Below, piece after piece: positions 42,641 through 50,810 of a stretch of 64,000 nucleotides of DNA. The translations under genes were made by a program, and so were the position numbers. The stretch is from Nocardia inohanensis NBRC 100128 (lineage in GTDB: Bacteria > Actinomycetota > Actinomycetes > Mycobacteriales > Mycobacteriaceae). The notes beneath the pieces were generated by a model. The model was not told the DNA's origin, did no database searches, and saw nothing but the letters and a program-made list of their open reading frames with translations. The DNA is taken from contig NZ_BDBK01000015.1 in NCBI RefSeq assembly GCF_001612945.1, positions 124,001 to 188,000 on the forward strand, given 5' to 3'. Position 1 is the first letter of the stretch. Each line of letters opens with the position of its first letter.

Positions 42641-45286
42641 TTATCCGCGAGCCATATCGACGAACCGGCTCAGATGCAGCTGATGTGCGACAGTAATCGT
42701 GGCGGTCGGTCCATTTCGATGCTTGCCAACGATGATATCGGCTTCGCCGCCTCGTGGGTCATCTCGCTCGAATGCATCGGGCCTATGCAACAAAATGACC
42801 ATGTCCGCATCCTGTTCCAAACTTCCGCTTTCACGCAAATCGGACACCATCGGACGCTTGTCTGTTCGCTGTTCAGGACCACGGTTCAGCTGCGAGATAG
42901 CAATCACCGGAACTTCGAGCTCCTTGGCCAAAAGCTTGAGGCTTCGGGAGAATTCGGAGACTTCCTGCTGACGCGACTCCACCTTTTTACCAGAAGACAT
43001 CAGCTGGAGGTAGTCCACGACCACCAGCCGCAGATCATGCCGCTGCTTGAGCCGCCGCGCCTTGGCGCGAATCTCCATCATGGTGAGGTTCGGCGAATCA
43101 TCAACGAACAACGGCGCTTCGCTGATCTCGCTCATCCGCCGAGCCAGCTTCGTCCAGTCGTCATCACTCATCCGCCCCGAACGCATATCGCCCAGTTTGA
43201 TCTTCGCTTCCGCGGATAGCAGACGCATGACGATTTCGGTGCGGCTCATCTCGAGGGAGAAGATGACGCTCGCCAGACCGTGCTTGATCGAGCAACTCCG
43301 CATGAAATCCATACCCAAGGTCGAATTGTGGGTTGGAATCATGGAACGGCTGGCGAGGTACAGGTGTTCGGCGTTCGATACCTCGACGCAACGCACCGGG
43401 ACGCTGGGGATCGGGCGAATGTCGACGATGAAGCGGGAGCCGGAGCGTGCGGTGTTGGTTGCTCCGCGACGAAGCTTGTGCAGCAGCTCTTTTCGGCTCA
43501 GGCCGAAGACTTCGTCCTCCGTCTGGAAGGTCAGGGTGTAGGCGGTCGAGGAATCCTCGGTCCGGCCGCGCACCTGCTTGGTGGACAACTGGGAGCGGTA
43601 GCCCAGGCTCACAATGAGTTCTTCGACGTCCCGGGCCAGTCGTTCGTTGGTTACCGAGAACTGGACAGATCCGCCCTTGGTCACGGTGCCGTCGGTATCG
43701 AGCAATCCCGCCAGTAGGGCTCGCCGCTGCGTCTCCGACGCGCGCAGGTAGTCGATCGGGATGTGCTTGTTCTCCAGGACGCCGATGGTGCGCAGGCGGG
43801 CTTGGACGGAACCGATGCTGTTGCGGCACTCCTGGCACATGCGCAGACCGATGGACGGACCGCCGCAGTGCGAGCAGGTCGGTGCGGGGACCGGGTCGGA
43901 CAGGAAACGCGCCTTGCCGCCGCAGGATCGGCCGCAGGTCCGAACCTCGCTCGTGTAGGGCACGAATTCCTTGCCGCACACGACGCAGTCACGTGGGGCG
44001 ATGGGCTCCTCGACGGGCAATTGCAAGCTGTACCGCAGCGCCACGCTGTCGGAGTGCACCGCGACGATGCCCTCGTTCTCGATGCGCAGGATGATTTCGG
44101 GGTCGGCGCTGGTCAACTGGGCGCAAGCGGAACTGCCGTCACCGAGCCACGCACCGAGTGTGTAGGGGGGCACGAGCAATTCGCGCTCGGATAGCCGCAG
44201 CGGTTCGGCATTCACGACCGAGTGGTTGAGGCGGCGATCGGCTGTCGTGCAGCGCAGGGTCGCGGCGATCTCGGCAGTGGTCCGGACTTCGGCGAAGGTC
44301 TGCTGGTTGCGGTATCCGTTGCAACCCTTCGCGGCCTGCTGGGCGGAGCGGCGCGAAGCCCTTGTCTCGGTGAGCCATTGATGTTGCTCGTCGGCGACGA
44401 TCACGGTGCCGTCGGAGAACTCGATCTCGTAGCACGGACGGCCGGTCATCACCTCGGTAGCGGCGACGACACGGGTCGGGTGGCCGTGGGCGTCCAGCAG
44501 TTCGTCGCCCACCTGTACTTCGCCCATGGTGGTCCAGCCGGTGGGCGTCGGCAGCGGAGTGTCCAGTGCGAGGGCCTTGCCCACGCCCGGGCGGGCCGCG
44601 ACGATGATCATTTGGCCGGCGTGCAGGCCGTTGGTGAGTTCGTCGAGTTCGGTGAAGCCGGTGGGGACGCCGAGGGAGATGCCGCCGCGGGAGGCGATGG
44701 AGTCGAGTTCGTCCATGGTGGGCTGGAGGATTTCCTCCAGGGCGGCGAAGTCTTCGGTGGAGCGGCGTTCGGTGACTTCGTAGATTTCGGCTTGGGCGCG
44801 GTCTACGACTTCGGCCACGTCTTGGCCGTCGGCGCCGGCGTAGCCGTATTGGACGATGCGGGTGCCGGCTTCGACCAGGCGGCGCAGGATGGCCTTCTCG
44901 GCGACGATTTCGGCGTAGTAGCCGGCGTTGGCGGCGGTGGGGACCGTTTGGGTCAGGGTGACGAGGTAGGGCGGGCCGCCGATGCGCTTGAGTTCGCCCT
45001 TGCGGTCCAGGGCGGCGGAGACCGTTACCGGGTCGGCGGGTTCGCCGCGGCCGTAGAGGTCGAGGATGGCGTCGTAGACGGATTGGTGTGCGGGGCGGTA
45101 GAAGTCGCCGGGGCGCAACACCTCCACCACGTCGGCGATGGCGTCCTTGGAGAGCAGCATGCCGCCCAGGACGGATTGTTCGGCGGCCATGTCGTGCGGG
45201 GGCTGGCGGCCGAAGTCCTCGCCGGGGGCCTGGGGGTAATCGGAAGGCCCGTGTTCATCGTGGCCGCGATCGTCGACGACTGCCAT
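42641..45286 (-). CDS. dnaB: Replicative DNA helicase with intein
   Basis: 881 residues from 'MAVVDDRGHDEHG', of which 464 form DnaB after removal of a 417-residue intein. Residues 30-180 are the N-terminal domain ('AAEQSVLGGMLLS'); the RecA-like domain starts near 200. The P-loop 'ARPGVGK-ST' is split by the intein directly after Lys237. The C-extein holds 'SLEMSRTEIVMRLLSAEA', Walker B 'RLVVVDYLQLMS' and 'DLRESGSLEQDADMVILLHRPD' (this second common intein site is empty), ending 'VDMARG'. DnaB unwinds DNA at the fork. Correct splicing is needed to make the ATP site. It follows rplI, as in mycobacteria, after 547 bp. Confidence 0.96.
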   Translation of the reverse strand: MAVVDDRGHDEHGPSDYPQAPGEDFGRQPPHDMAAEQSVLGGMLLSKDAIADVVEVLRPGDFYRPAHQSVYDAILDLYGRGEPADPVTVSAALDRKGELKRIGGPPYLVTLTQTVPTAANAGYYAEIVAEKAILRRLVEAGTRIVQYGYAGADGQDVAEVVDRAQAEIYEVTERRSTEDFAALEEILQPTMDELDSIASRGGISLGVPTGFTELDELTNGLHAGQMIIVAARPGVGKALALDTPLPTPTGWTTMGEVQVGDELLDAHGHPTRVVAATEVMTGRPCYEIEFSDGTVIVADEQHQWLTETRASRRSAQQAAKGCNGYRNQQTFAEVRTTAEIAATLRCTTADRRLNHSVVNAEPLRLSERELLVPPYTLGAWLGDGSSACAQLTSADPEIILRIENEGIVAVHSDSVALRYSLQLPVEEPIAPRDCVVCGKEFVPYTSEVRTCGRSCGGKARFLSDPVPAPTCSHCGGPSIGLRMCQECRNSIGSVQARLRTIGVLENKHIPIDYLRASETQRRALLAGLLDTDGTVTKGGSVQFSVTNERLARDVEELIVSLGYRSQLSTKQVRGRTEDSSTAYTLTFQTEDEVFGLSRKELLHKLRRGATNTARSGSRFIVDIRPIPSVPVRCVEVSNAEHLYLASRSMIPTHNSTLGMDFMRSCSIKHGLASVIFSLEMSRTEIVMRLLSAEAKIKLGDMRSGRMSDDDWTKLARRMSEISEAPLFVDDSPNLTMMEIRAKARRLKQRHDLRLVVVDYLQLMSSGKKVESRQQEVSEFSRSLKLLAKELEVPVIAISQLNRGPEQRTDKRPMVSDLRESGSLEQDADMVILLHRPDAFERDDPRGGEADIIVGKHRNGPTATITVAHQLHLSRFVDMARG
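43325..44575 (-). other. DnaB P-loop intein, class 3 type, with LAGLIDADG endonuclease
   Basis: 417-residue intein at DnaB residues 238-654, between Lys237 of the P-loop and Ser. It begins with Ala ('ALALDTPLPTPTGW'), so there is no N-terminal Cys/Ser nucleophile. Instead the class 3 Trp-Cys-Thr set is present: Trp67 in 'DEQHQWLT', Cys396 in 'VRCVEV' and Thr415 in the terminal 'IPTHN', with Asn417 cleaved and Ser +1. LAGLIDADG motifs lie at about 138-148 ('YTLGAWLGDGS') and 286-297 ('ALLAGLLDTDGT'). Between them are two Cys-rich inserts, 'CVVCGKEF...CGRSC' (197-218) and 'CSHCGGPSIGLRMCQEC' (234-250), which look like zinc fingers. Confidence 0.9.
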
Positions 45287-45833
45287 CTGGCTCGACCGTC
45301 CTCTCTCCTCGCGCCCGGAACGACGTCCATGACTCGTTCTACGCCTGCGCACCGACAACTTAGGGCAGCCACGCGGGGCCGACACGCCGAAAAGGCTTGG
45401 GTGGGCGGCAAACCCGTGGCTACAGGGCAGGGTAGATGGAGTCGTGCCGTCTCCGGACTCTGGTCACGACAATGTCTGCGAACCTAGGCGACCGGGAGGG
45501 CACTCGCCAAACCGAGCTGTGCACACACCTGTGGACAATCTGGGTATTGTTCACCCGCTGTTGTGCACCCCCTGTGTATTACTTGGGGACAACAGCGGGC
45601 CGAGCCAGCCAATCTGCTGGTAGTGGCCTAATTCTCAGTGTTCGCAACTGTGGATCAATTTGGTGCGGCGTGTCGCCGCACACTCGCTTCCGCGCGTGTT
45701 GGGTGAACAGTCGGTCGCCGATCGGTGACCTGTCACACAACCCGGAAGGTTGGTTTCATTTTTGATCCACAGGCCGCAAACAACATCGGAGGCCACCCTC
45801 GCGCCAGGCGATGGTGACCTCCGAATGACCGAA
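45287..45833. promoter_or_regulatory. dnaB upstream region with DnaA-box-like sites
   Basis: 547 bp without a convincing gene. It contains the actinobacterial DnaA box TTGTCCACA on the minus strand at 45530-45538, and a pair of one-mismatch boxes in opposite orientation: TGTGGATCA at 45649-45657 and TGATCCACA at 45763-45771. It also holds the rplI terminator (45786-45824). The dnaB promoter must lie here. An open frame at 45436-45765 is poor in coding character (many Cys/Trp, no ribosome site). Confidence 0.55.
45786..45824 (-). terminator. Hairpin terminator after rplI
   Basis: 12-bp arms TCGGAGGCCACC (45786-45797) and GGTGACCTCCGA (45813-45824), one G-T-type mismatch, 15-nt loop, 10 bp beyond the rplI stop on the minus strand. 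No strong U-run follows. Confidence 0.7.
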
Positions 45834-46289
45834 TTACTCGGCGGCGCTGACCTGCAACTCGACCTTGGCAGCCACGTCCGGGTGCAGGTGCACCACGACG
45901 CCGTGCTTGCCGGTGGTCTTGATGTGGGCCTTCGGCAGCTCGATGCTGCGCTTGTCCACGACCGGACCGCCGGCGGTCTTGATCGCGGCGGCCACATCGG
46001 CGGCGGTGACCGAACCGAAGAGCTTGCCGGTGCCCGCGGTCTTCACCGACAGGGACACGCCGGTCAGGCCCTCGAGGGCCTGCTTCAGCTCGTTGGCGTG
46101 GTCGAGGTCGCGCACGCGACGGGCGTCCTGCGCCCGGCGGATGCCCGCGACCTGCTTCTCCGCACCGCGGGTGGCCACGATGGCCAGGCCGCGGGGCAGG
46201 AGGAAGTTACGGCCGTAGCCGTCCTTGACCTCCACGGTGTCGCCGGGCGCACCGAGGTTGTCGACATCAGCGGTGAGGATCAACTTCAT
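45834..46289 (-). CDS. rplI: 50S ribosomal protein bL9
   Basis: 151 residues. The N-terminal 23S-rRNA-binding domain has the diagnostic 'GAPGDTVEVKDGYGRNFLLPRGLA', followed by the long connecting helix ('GIRRAQDARRVRDLDHANELKQALEGL') and the C-terminal domain with 'GKLFGSVTAADVAAAI' and 'HIKTTGKHGVVVHLHPDV'. Standard length. It is the last gene of rpsF-ssb-rpsR-rplI, 17 bp after rpsR. Confidence 0.98.
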   Translation of the reverse strand: MKLILTADVDNLGAPGDTVEVKDGYGRNFLLPRGLAIVATRGAEKQVAGIRRAQDARRVRDLDHANELKQALEGLTGVSLSVKTAGTGKLFGSVTAADVAAAIKTAGGPVVDKRSIELPKAHIKTTGKHGVVVHLHPDVAAKVELQVSAAE

Positions 46290-46306
46290 TGCTGTGCCTT
46301 CCCTTC

Positions 46307-46576
46307 TCAGCGAGCGGTGGACACGTAAGGCAGCAGAGCCACCTCACGCGAGTTCTTGACGGCAACGGCGATATCGCGCTGGTGCTGAACGCAGTTGCCG
46401 GTCACCCGGCGAGCGCGGATCTTGCCACGATCGGACACGTACTTGCGCAGCAGCGCGGTGTCCTTGTAATCGATCTTGGCGCCGTGGGTGTTGTTCTTCT
46501 TGCCGGCTTTGTCTTCCTTGCAGAAGGTGCAAGCCTTCTTCTTCAGCACCTTTTCGCGTGCCGGTGCTTTGGCCAT
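46307..46576 (-). CDS. rpsR: 30S ribosomal protein bS18
   Basis: 89 residues with the bS18 core 'IDYKDTALLRKYVSDRGKIRARRVTGNCVQHQRDIAVAVKNSRE' layout. The 'CTFC' pair near the N-terminus plus a later Cys makes it the zinc-binding (C+) form; actinobacteria often keep a second, zinc-free copy elsewhere. Binds 16S rRNA with bS6. It sits between ssb and rplI. Confidence 0.98.
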   Translation of the reverse strand: MAKAPAREKVLKKKACTFCKEDKAGKKNNTHGAKIDYKDTALLRKYVSDRGKIRARRVTGNCVQHQRDIAVAVKNSREVALLPYVSTAR

Positions 46577-46675
46577 GGTCTTACACTCCGTAATTTCGGG
46601 AATCCAGCCTGGTGGATTCCTGGCAAAGCCGTTCCGGCGCAGTCGAATTCAGCGAGCCGAATTCAGGTGTACTGC

Positions 46676-47239
46676 TCAGAACGGCGGTTCATCGTCCATT
46701 TGGCCGCCCCCGAAGGAGCCGGCCGCGGGCGCACTGCCCCACGGGTCGTCGCCGGCACTCTGGCCGCCGCGACCTCCGCCACCGCCACTGCTACCGCCGC
46801 CGGAGAAACCGCCTCCGCCGCCGCCCTGCTGGCCGCCACCGCCACCGCCGAAGCCGCCGCCGCCACCGCCACGGGTGGTTTTGTTGACTTTCGCGGTCGC
46901 GTAGCGCAGCGAGGGCCCGACTTCGTCGACCTCGAGCTCGACCACCGTGCGCTTCTCACCCTCGCGGGTTTCATAGGAGCGCTGCTTGAGCCGGCCGCTC
47001 ACGATCACTCGCGAGCCTCGGGTCAGGCTCTCGGCGACATTCTCCGCAGCTTCACGCCAGATGTTGCAGCGCAGGAAAAGCGCTTCGCCGTCTTTCCATT
47101 CATTGGTATTACGGTCGAACACACGGGGAGTCGACGCGACCGTGAAGTTCGCGACGGCCGCTCCCGCGGGCGTGAATCGAAGCTCGGGGTCAGCCGTCAA
47201 ATTTCCGATGACGGTGATGACCGTGTCGCCTTGGGCCAT
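46676..47239 (-). CDS. ssb: Single-stranded DNA-binding protein
   Basis: 187 residues. The OB-fold occupies residues 1-110 ('GDTVITVIGNLTADPELRFTPAG', 'FLRCNIWREAAENVAESLTRGSRVIVSGRL', 'VELEVDEVGPSLRYATAKV'). A long Gly-rich disordered linker (about 120-170) leads to the acidic tip 'MDDEPPF', which recruits partner proteins. It coats ssDNA at the fork and in repair. It lies in the conserved rpsF-ssb-rpsR-rplI operon. Confidence 0.98.
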   Translation of the reverse strand: MAQGDTVITVIGNLTADPELRFTPAGAAVANFTVASTPRVFDRNTNEWKDGEALFLRCNIWREAAENVAESLTRGSRVIVSGRLKQRSYETREGEKRTVVELEVDEVGPSLRYATAKVNKTTRGGGGGGFGGGGGGQQGGGGGGFSGGGSSGGGGGRGGQSAGDDPWGSAPAAGSFGGGQMDDEPPF

Positions 47240-47380
47240 GGTTCCTCCTGCTTTCCGGTGCAGTCCGCAACTCGCTCGCGCCGCGCGGCTTCAGCCCGAT
47301 ATCGGGTTCAGTGCACGGTTTGCCAGTCAGCCTAGAGATAGGGACCGACGATTTACGAGCGACGTTGCGGGAGGACTGGA

Positions 47381-47671
47381 CTACTTCTTGTCGAGGCGCA
47401 GCACCTTGGTGCGCAGCACCGACTCGTTCAGGCCCAGCTGGCGGTCGAGCTCACTCACGGTCGCGGACTCGGCGGTCAGCGTGACCACCGCGTAGATGCC
47501 CTCGGCCTGCTTGTTGATCTCGTAAGCCAGACGACGGCGGCCCCAGATGTCGACGTTGTCGACCTTGCCGCCCTCGGTCCCGACAACACCGAGCATGGTG
47601 TTCAGATTCGGGCCGACGGTGCGCTCGTCCAGGCTCGGATCGAGAATGACCATCACTTCATAATGACGCAC
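47381..47671 (-). CDS. rpsF: 30S ribosomal protein bS6
   Basis: 96 residues from a GTG giving 'VRHYEVMVILDPSLDERTV', equal in length to mycobacterial bS6; GTG and ATG codons 4 and 3 codons earlier lie within the strong AGGAGGTGATG ribosome site and are unlikely to be used. 'VDIWGRRRLAYEINKQAEGIY' and 'LGLNESVLRTKVLR' are diagnostic. First gene of the rpsF-ssb-rpsR-rplI operon, divergent from the GT87-like gene. Confidence 0.96.
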   Translation of the reverse strand: MRHYEVMVILDPSLDERTVGPNLNTMLGVVGTEGGKVDNVDIWGRRRLAYEINKQAEGIYAVVTLTAESATVSELDRQLGLNESVLRTKVLRLDKK

Positions 47672-47900
47672 GGACCTCATCACCTCCTGTGGACTGGAAA
47701 ACGGCCCACGGACTGTCCGTGGGCAGGAGGGTTCGTTGCGTCAGCAACCCGACAAGACTACATGGGCCTGCTGCGCGGCCGAAAAGCGGTCGTGAAGGCC
47801 GGAGGGAAAGCCACACGGCGCCGGTGTTGACGTGCGGGGTTCGGGGCGCGATGAGACCAAAGGAAGCCGACACGCGGGAGGTCCGCTTACATTGGTCCCC

Positions 47901-49319
47901 ATGTCGAACCGACCCGTCGCCAGCGCACCGGTCACCGGCCGTCGCCTGCCGCGGGATCCGGGAACTATCGGAGTCGTCGCTGTTCTGGTGTGCTGGGTCA
48001 CGCTGCTGTTCGCGTATTTCAACAAGGCGCGGTGTGCCGGGTCGCCGTTCGACGGGAGCGGGCGGAGCCTGATCTTCGATCGGATCAAGGATTCGGACGT
48101 TTGTTATTCGGATATCCAGTTCCTTTGGCTGGGGCGGGATATCAACGAACATGTGTTTCCGTATGTGAACGGCGGGATCACCCCGGATGGGACGCTGACC
48201 GGGGGAGTGGTCGAATACCCGGTGCTGAGTGGGCTTTTCATGTGGCTGGGCGGGCTGGGTGCGCACAATGACGCGCAGTTCCTGCTGCACAGCGCCTGGC
48301 TGCTGGTGCCGTTCGCGCTGCTGACCGCTTTCATGCTGGGGAAACTGTCGGGCTGGTCGGTGCTGTTGTGGGCGGCCGGGCCGCCGCTGGTGCTGTACGC
48401 CTTCCACAATTGGGAATTGCCGGTGGTGTGCACTTCGGTGGCCGCGGTTTATGTGATGGCCGCCCTGCCGCGATATTCGTTGCGCACCAGGGGAATTGTC
48501 GCCGCGATCCTGCTGGGCATCGGTTTCTGTTTGAAGCTGTATCCCGGAATCTTCGTGCTGCCCTTGCTGCTCTACGTGCTGGTCGGCGAGAACGGCCGGG
48601 AGCGGCGGGATTACGACGTGCGCGGTGCGCTGGCGGTGGCCGGGGCGGCGATCGGCACGGTGGTGGCGATCAATCTGCCGTTCGCCTTCGCCGGTTACGA
48701 GGGCTGGCGCGCCTCCATCACCTTCCAGCAGTTGCGCCAGGCCGATATCACCACCAATTCCATTTGGTACTGGGGACTTCGGCCGCTGTTCGGCAATGGC
48801 CCCGATGCCGAGAACAGCTTCCAGAACGTGGTGTCGGTGGCCTCGCCGGCGCTGGTGCTGGCCTCGTTCGCGCTGGCCGCGTGGATCGGCTGGAAGCGCT
48901 ATGCCATCAACGGCCGCTATCCGTGGATCGGTGTCAGCGCCGCCATGCTGTGTGGATTCCTGTTGTTCCACAAGGTGCATTCGCCGCAGTACACGCTGTG
49001 GCTGATCCCGTTCCTGGTGCTGCTGGAGATCCCGTGGACGCTGATCGGGGTGTATCTGCTGGCCGATGCGGCGATCGGGATCGGCGTCTTCCGGTACTTC
49101 TATGCGCTGGGTCAGGGCCACGATGCCGATATGCAGGAGAGCATCGTGCAGTTCGGCGTGTGGGGTCGCGCGGCGCTGCTGGTGATGTTCTTCTTCATGT
49201 TCGTCTGGGCGCATCCGCGCCGCGGTGGCCTGTTAGCTCTGCCGGGCGCGGAAAGCCGCGCTCTTGGCCCGGTTTCCGCAGATGGTCATATCGCACCAGC
49301 GGCGCGAACCGCCGCGTGA
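47901..49319 (+). CDS. GT87-family (DUF2029) membrane mannosyltransferase-like protein
   Basis: 472 residues from ATG 47901, with about 11 membrane helices. Residues 25-45 form the first helix; the large first loop ends with 'GVVEYPVLSGLFMWL', the Glu-Tyr-Pro motif typical of actinobacterial DUF2029/GT87 proteins that use polyprenyl-phosphomannose. 'GIGFCLKLYPGIFVLPLLLYV' and 'LLFHKVHSPQYTLWLIPFLVL' are also characteristic. An equivalent gene (Rv0051) sits upstream of rpsF in mycobacteria, so the context is conserved. It probably adds sugars to lipoglycans. Its last 87 nt overlap the convergent CGNR regulator gene. Confidence 0.87.
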   Translation: MSNRPVASAPVTGRRLPRDPGTIGVVAVLVCWVTLLFAYFNKARCAGSPFDGSGRSLIFDRIKDSDVCYSDIQFLWLGRDINEHVFPYVNGGITPDGTLTGGVVEYPVLSGLFMWLGGLGAHNDAQFLLHSAWLLVPFALLTAFMLGKLSGWSVLLWAAGPPLVLYAFHNWELPVVCTSVAAVYVMAALPRYSLRTRGIVAAILLGIGFCLKLYPGIFVLPLLLYVLVGENGRERRDYDVRGALAVAGAAIGTVVAINLPFAFAGYEGWRASITFQQLRQADITTNSIWYWGLRPLFGNGPDAENSFQNVVSVASPALVLASFALAAWIGWKRYAINGRYPWIGVSAAMLCGFLLFHKVHSPQYTLWLIPFLVLLEIPWTLIGVYLLADAAIGIGVFRYFYALGQGHDADMQESIVQFGVWGRAALLVMFFFMFVWAHPRRGGLLALPGAESRALGPVSADGHIAPAARTAA

Positions 49320-49766
49320 GGTGTCGATGTAGAGCCGGGTGCACTCCGGTCGCCCGCATTCCCTGATCCGCGCGTGGTCCTCGCCGCCGAACAGTTCGAT
49401 GGCGTCCCTGGCGATGTCGGTGAGCGCCTGTTCCGCCGTGCCGGAGCGCCGCACGCTCCCGTCGGCGTGCAGGGTCAGCCGTGTCGGTTCGCCGTGTGCG
49501 AGTTCGTTCAGCACCCGTAGGTCGGCGGCGGGCATCGCGGTCCCACCGGTTTCGGCGAGCGCCAGGTGCCAGGCGGCTTCGCGCAGCCGGGTGGCGCGGC
49601 GCAGCGTCTCCGCGCCGACTTCGGGCGCGGTATCCAGTACTCCGGCCTCGATCAGCCATTGCCCCAGGTCGGCCGGGGTGGTGAGGAGGTCGTTGAATTC
49701 GGCGCGCCGGGCCTTCACGGTGCCGATGAAGTCCAGCGTGCGGTTTCCGCTGACGAAGGTGAACAC
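49233..49766 (-). CDS. CGNR zinc-finger transcriptional regulator (ABATE domain)
   Basis: 177 residues from GTG 49766. The N-terminal ABATE domain ('FVSGNRTLDFIGTVKARR', 'LRRATRLREAAWHLA') senses a ligand, and the C-terminal zinc finger reads 'CGRPECTRLYID...RRWCDMTICGNRAKSAAFRAR', with the signature Cys-Gly-Asn-Arg. An alternative GTG at 49811 is in frame, but then the operator at 49777-49795 would be inside the gene, so 49766 is preferred. It is divergent from the EamA exporter and probably controls it and itself through the paired operators. Confidence 0.92.
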   Translation of the reverse strand: MFTFVSGNRTLDFIGTVKARRAEFNDLLTTPADLGQWLIEAGVLDTAPEVGAETLRRATRLREAAWHLALAETGGTAMPAADLRVLNELAHGEPTRLTLHADGSVRRSGTAEQALTDIARDAIELFGGEDHARIRECGRPECTRLYIDTSRGGSRRWCDMTICGNRAKSAAFRARQS

Positions 49767-49776
49767 CTCGCCATAG

Positions 49777-49795
49777 TAACCACCTTGACAGGTTA
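49777..49795. promoter_or_regulatory. CGNR operator, copy 1 (TAACCACCTTGACAGGTTA)
   Basis: 19-bp motif with TAACC/GGTTA ends, lying 10 bp before the regulator start on the minus strand. Its reverse complement recurs at 49817-49835 with 17 of 19 matches, 40 bp centre to centre. Confidence 0.7.
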
Positions 49796-49816
49796 TGCGC
49801 CGCGATGCCACGGTAG

Positions 49817-49835
49817 TAACCGGTCAAGATGGTTA
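49817..49835. promoter_or_regulatory. CGNR operator, copy 2 (inverted; TAACCGGTCAAGATGGTTA)
   Basis: The same 19-bp motif in opposite orientation, ending 14 bp before the EamA start codon. Both copies are preceded by AG. The symmetric pair between divergent regulator and exporter genes indicates joint autoregulation. Confidence 0.7.
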
Positions 49836-49849
49836 GCGCGGGAGGAATC

Positions 49850-50773
49850 ATGAACAACCGGCTCTTCGAAGTAGCGGGACCGCCCGCGCTGATCCTCATG
49901 TGGAGCAGCGCCTTCATCGCCGGCATCATCGGCGTCGGCGCGGCCCCGCCCATGCTGGTGCTCTTCGGCCGCTTCGCCATCGCGGGCACGCTGCTCATCC
50001 TGCTGGCGCTGGCCACCGGCGCGGTCTGGCCGCGCGGAAAACTGCTGGGCCACACCGTGATCGCGGGCCTGCTCATGCAGATGGTGCAGTTCGGCGCCTT
50101 CTACACCGCGATGGGCGAGCAGGTCAGCGCCGCCGTCATCTCGCTCGTACAGGGCCTGAGCCCGCTGGTGATCGCCGTGTTCGCGGGCTTGCTCGGCGAA
50201 GCGGTGACGCACCGGCAGTGGCTCGGCTTCGGAATCGGCGGTCTCGGAGTCGGTTTGGCGGTGGTCGACCAATCCAGCTTCTCGCTCACCGGTTTGCTGC
50301 TGTGCCTGGTCGGCCTGGCCGGACTCAGCCTCGGCACGGTCTACCAGAAGCGCTTCACCCCGGGCGTCGATCCCAAGGTGGGCACCGCGGTGCACGTGGC
50401 GATCAGCGCGCCCTTCGCCGGTGCGCTGGCGCTGGCGACCGGCGCGTTCCACGTCTCGGATCCGGGCCGCTTCGCCGGTTCCATGGTGTGGATGGTGCTG
50501 ATCAATTCCATGGCCGCGTTCCTGCTGCTCAACACCATGTTGCAGCGCTGGGACACCACCCGGGTCGGCCGCCTGTTCTTCGCCACTCCCGTGGTCACCG
50601 CCATCATGGCGTGGTTGATCATCGATCAGCCGGTTGGCCCGGTGACCGTCGCCGGCCTCGCGCTCGGCATCCTCGGCATGGTGCTGGCCGCCCGTCGCAC
50701 CGCCCCGCAATCAGCCGGGCAGCCCCCGGTCGCCCCGGCGCCGGCGACACCGGCGGTCGCGGCCGGTAGATAG
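49850..50773 (+). CDS. EamA-family (DMT) transporter
   Basis: 307 residues from ATG 49850 with GGAGGA 4-9 nt upstream. It has ten helices in two EamA repeats: 'ALILMWSSAFIAGIIGVGAAPPM', 'FGAFYTAMGEQVSAAVISLVQGLSPLVIAV', then 'LLNTMLQRWDTTRVGRLFFATPVVTAIMAWLIID'. Such drug/metabolite transporters export small molecules such as amino acids or toxic metabolites. The C-terminus is Ala/Pro-rich. Its promoter is shared with, and probably repressed by, the divergent CGNR regulator. Confidence 0.92.
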   Translation: MNNRLFEVAGPPALILMWSSAFIAGIIGVGAAPPMLVLFGRFAIAGTLLILLALATGAVWPRGKLLGHTVIAGLLMQMVQFGAFYTAMGEQVSAAVISLVQGLSPLVIAVFAGLLGEAVTHRQWLGFGIGGLGVGLAVVDQSSFSLTGLLLCLVGLAGLSLGTVYQKRFTPGVDPKVGTAVHVAISAPFAGALALATGAFHVSDPGRFAGSMVWMVLINSMAAFLLLNTMLQRWDTTRVGRLFFATPVVTAIMAWLIIDQPVGPVTVAGLALGILGMVLAARRTAPQSAGQPPVAPAPATPAVAAGR

Positions 50774-50810
50774 CCGGCCGCTCCGGCGGCGGCACGGCAC
50801 ACTATCCCCC

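Noticed and set aside
45436..45765. 109-codon plus-strand frame in the dnaB upstream gap
   Set aside because: Composition is rich in Cys and Trp, there is no ribosome site, and it covers DnaA-box-like repeats; judged non-coding.
46700..46880. Short tandem repeats as a CRISPR or mobile repeat
   Set aside because: They encode the Gly-rich linker of SSB; no spacers and no regular repeat length.
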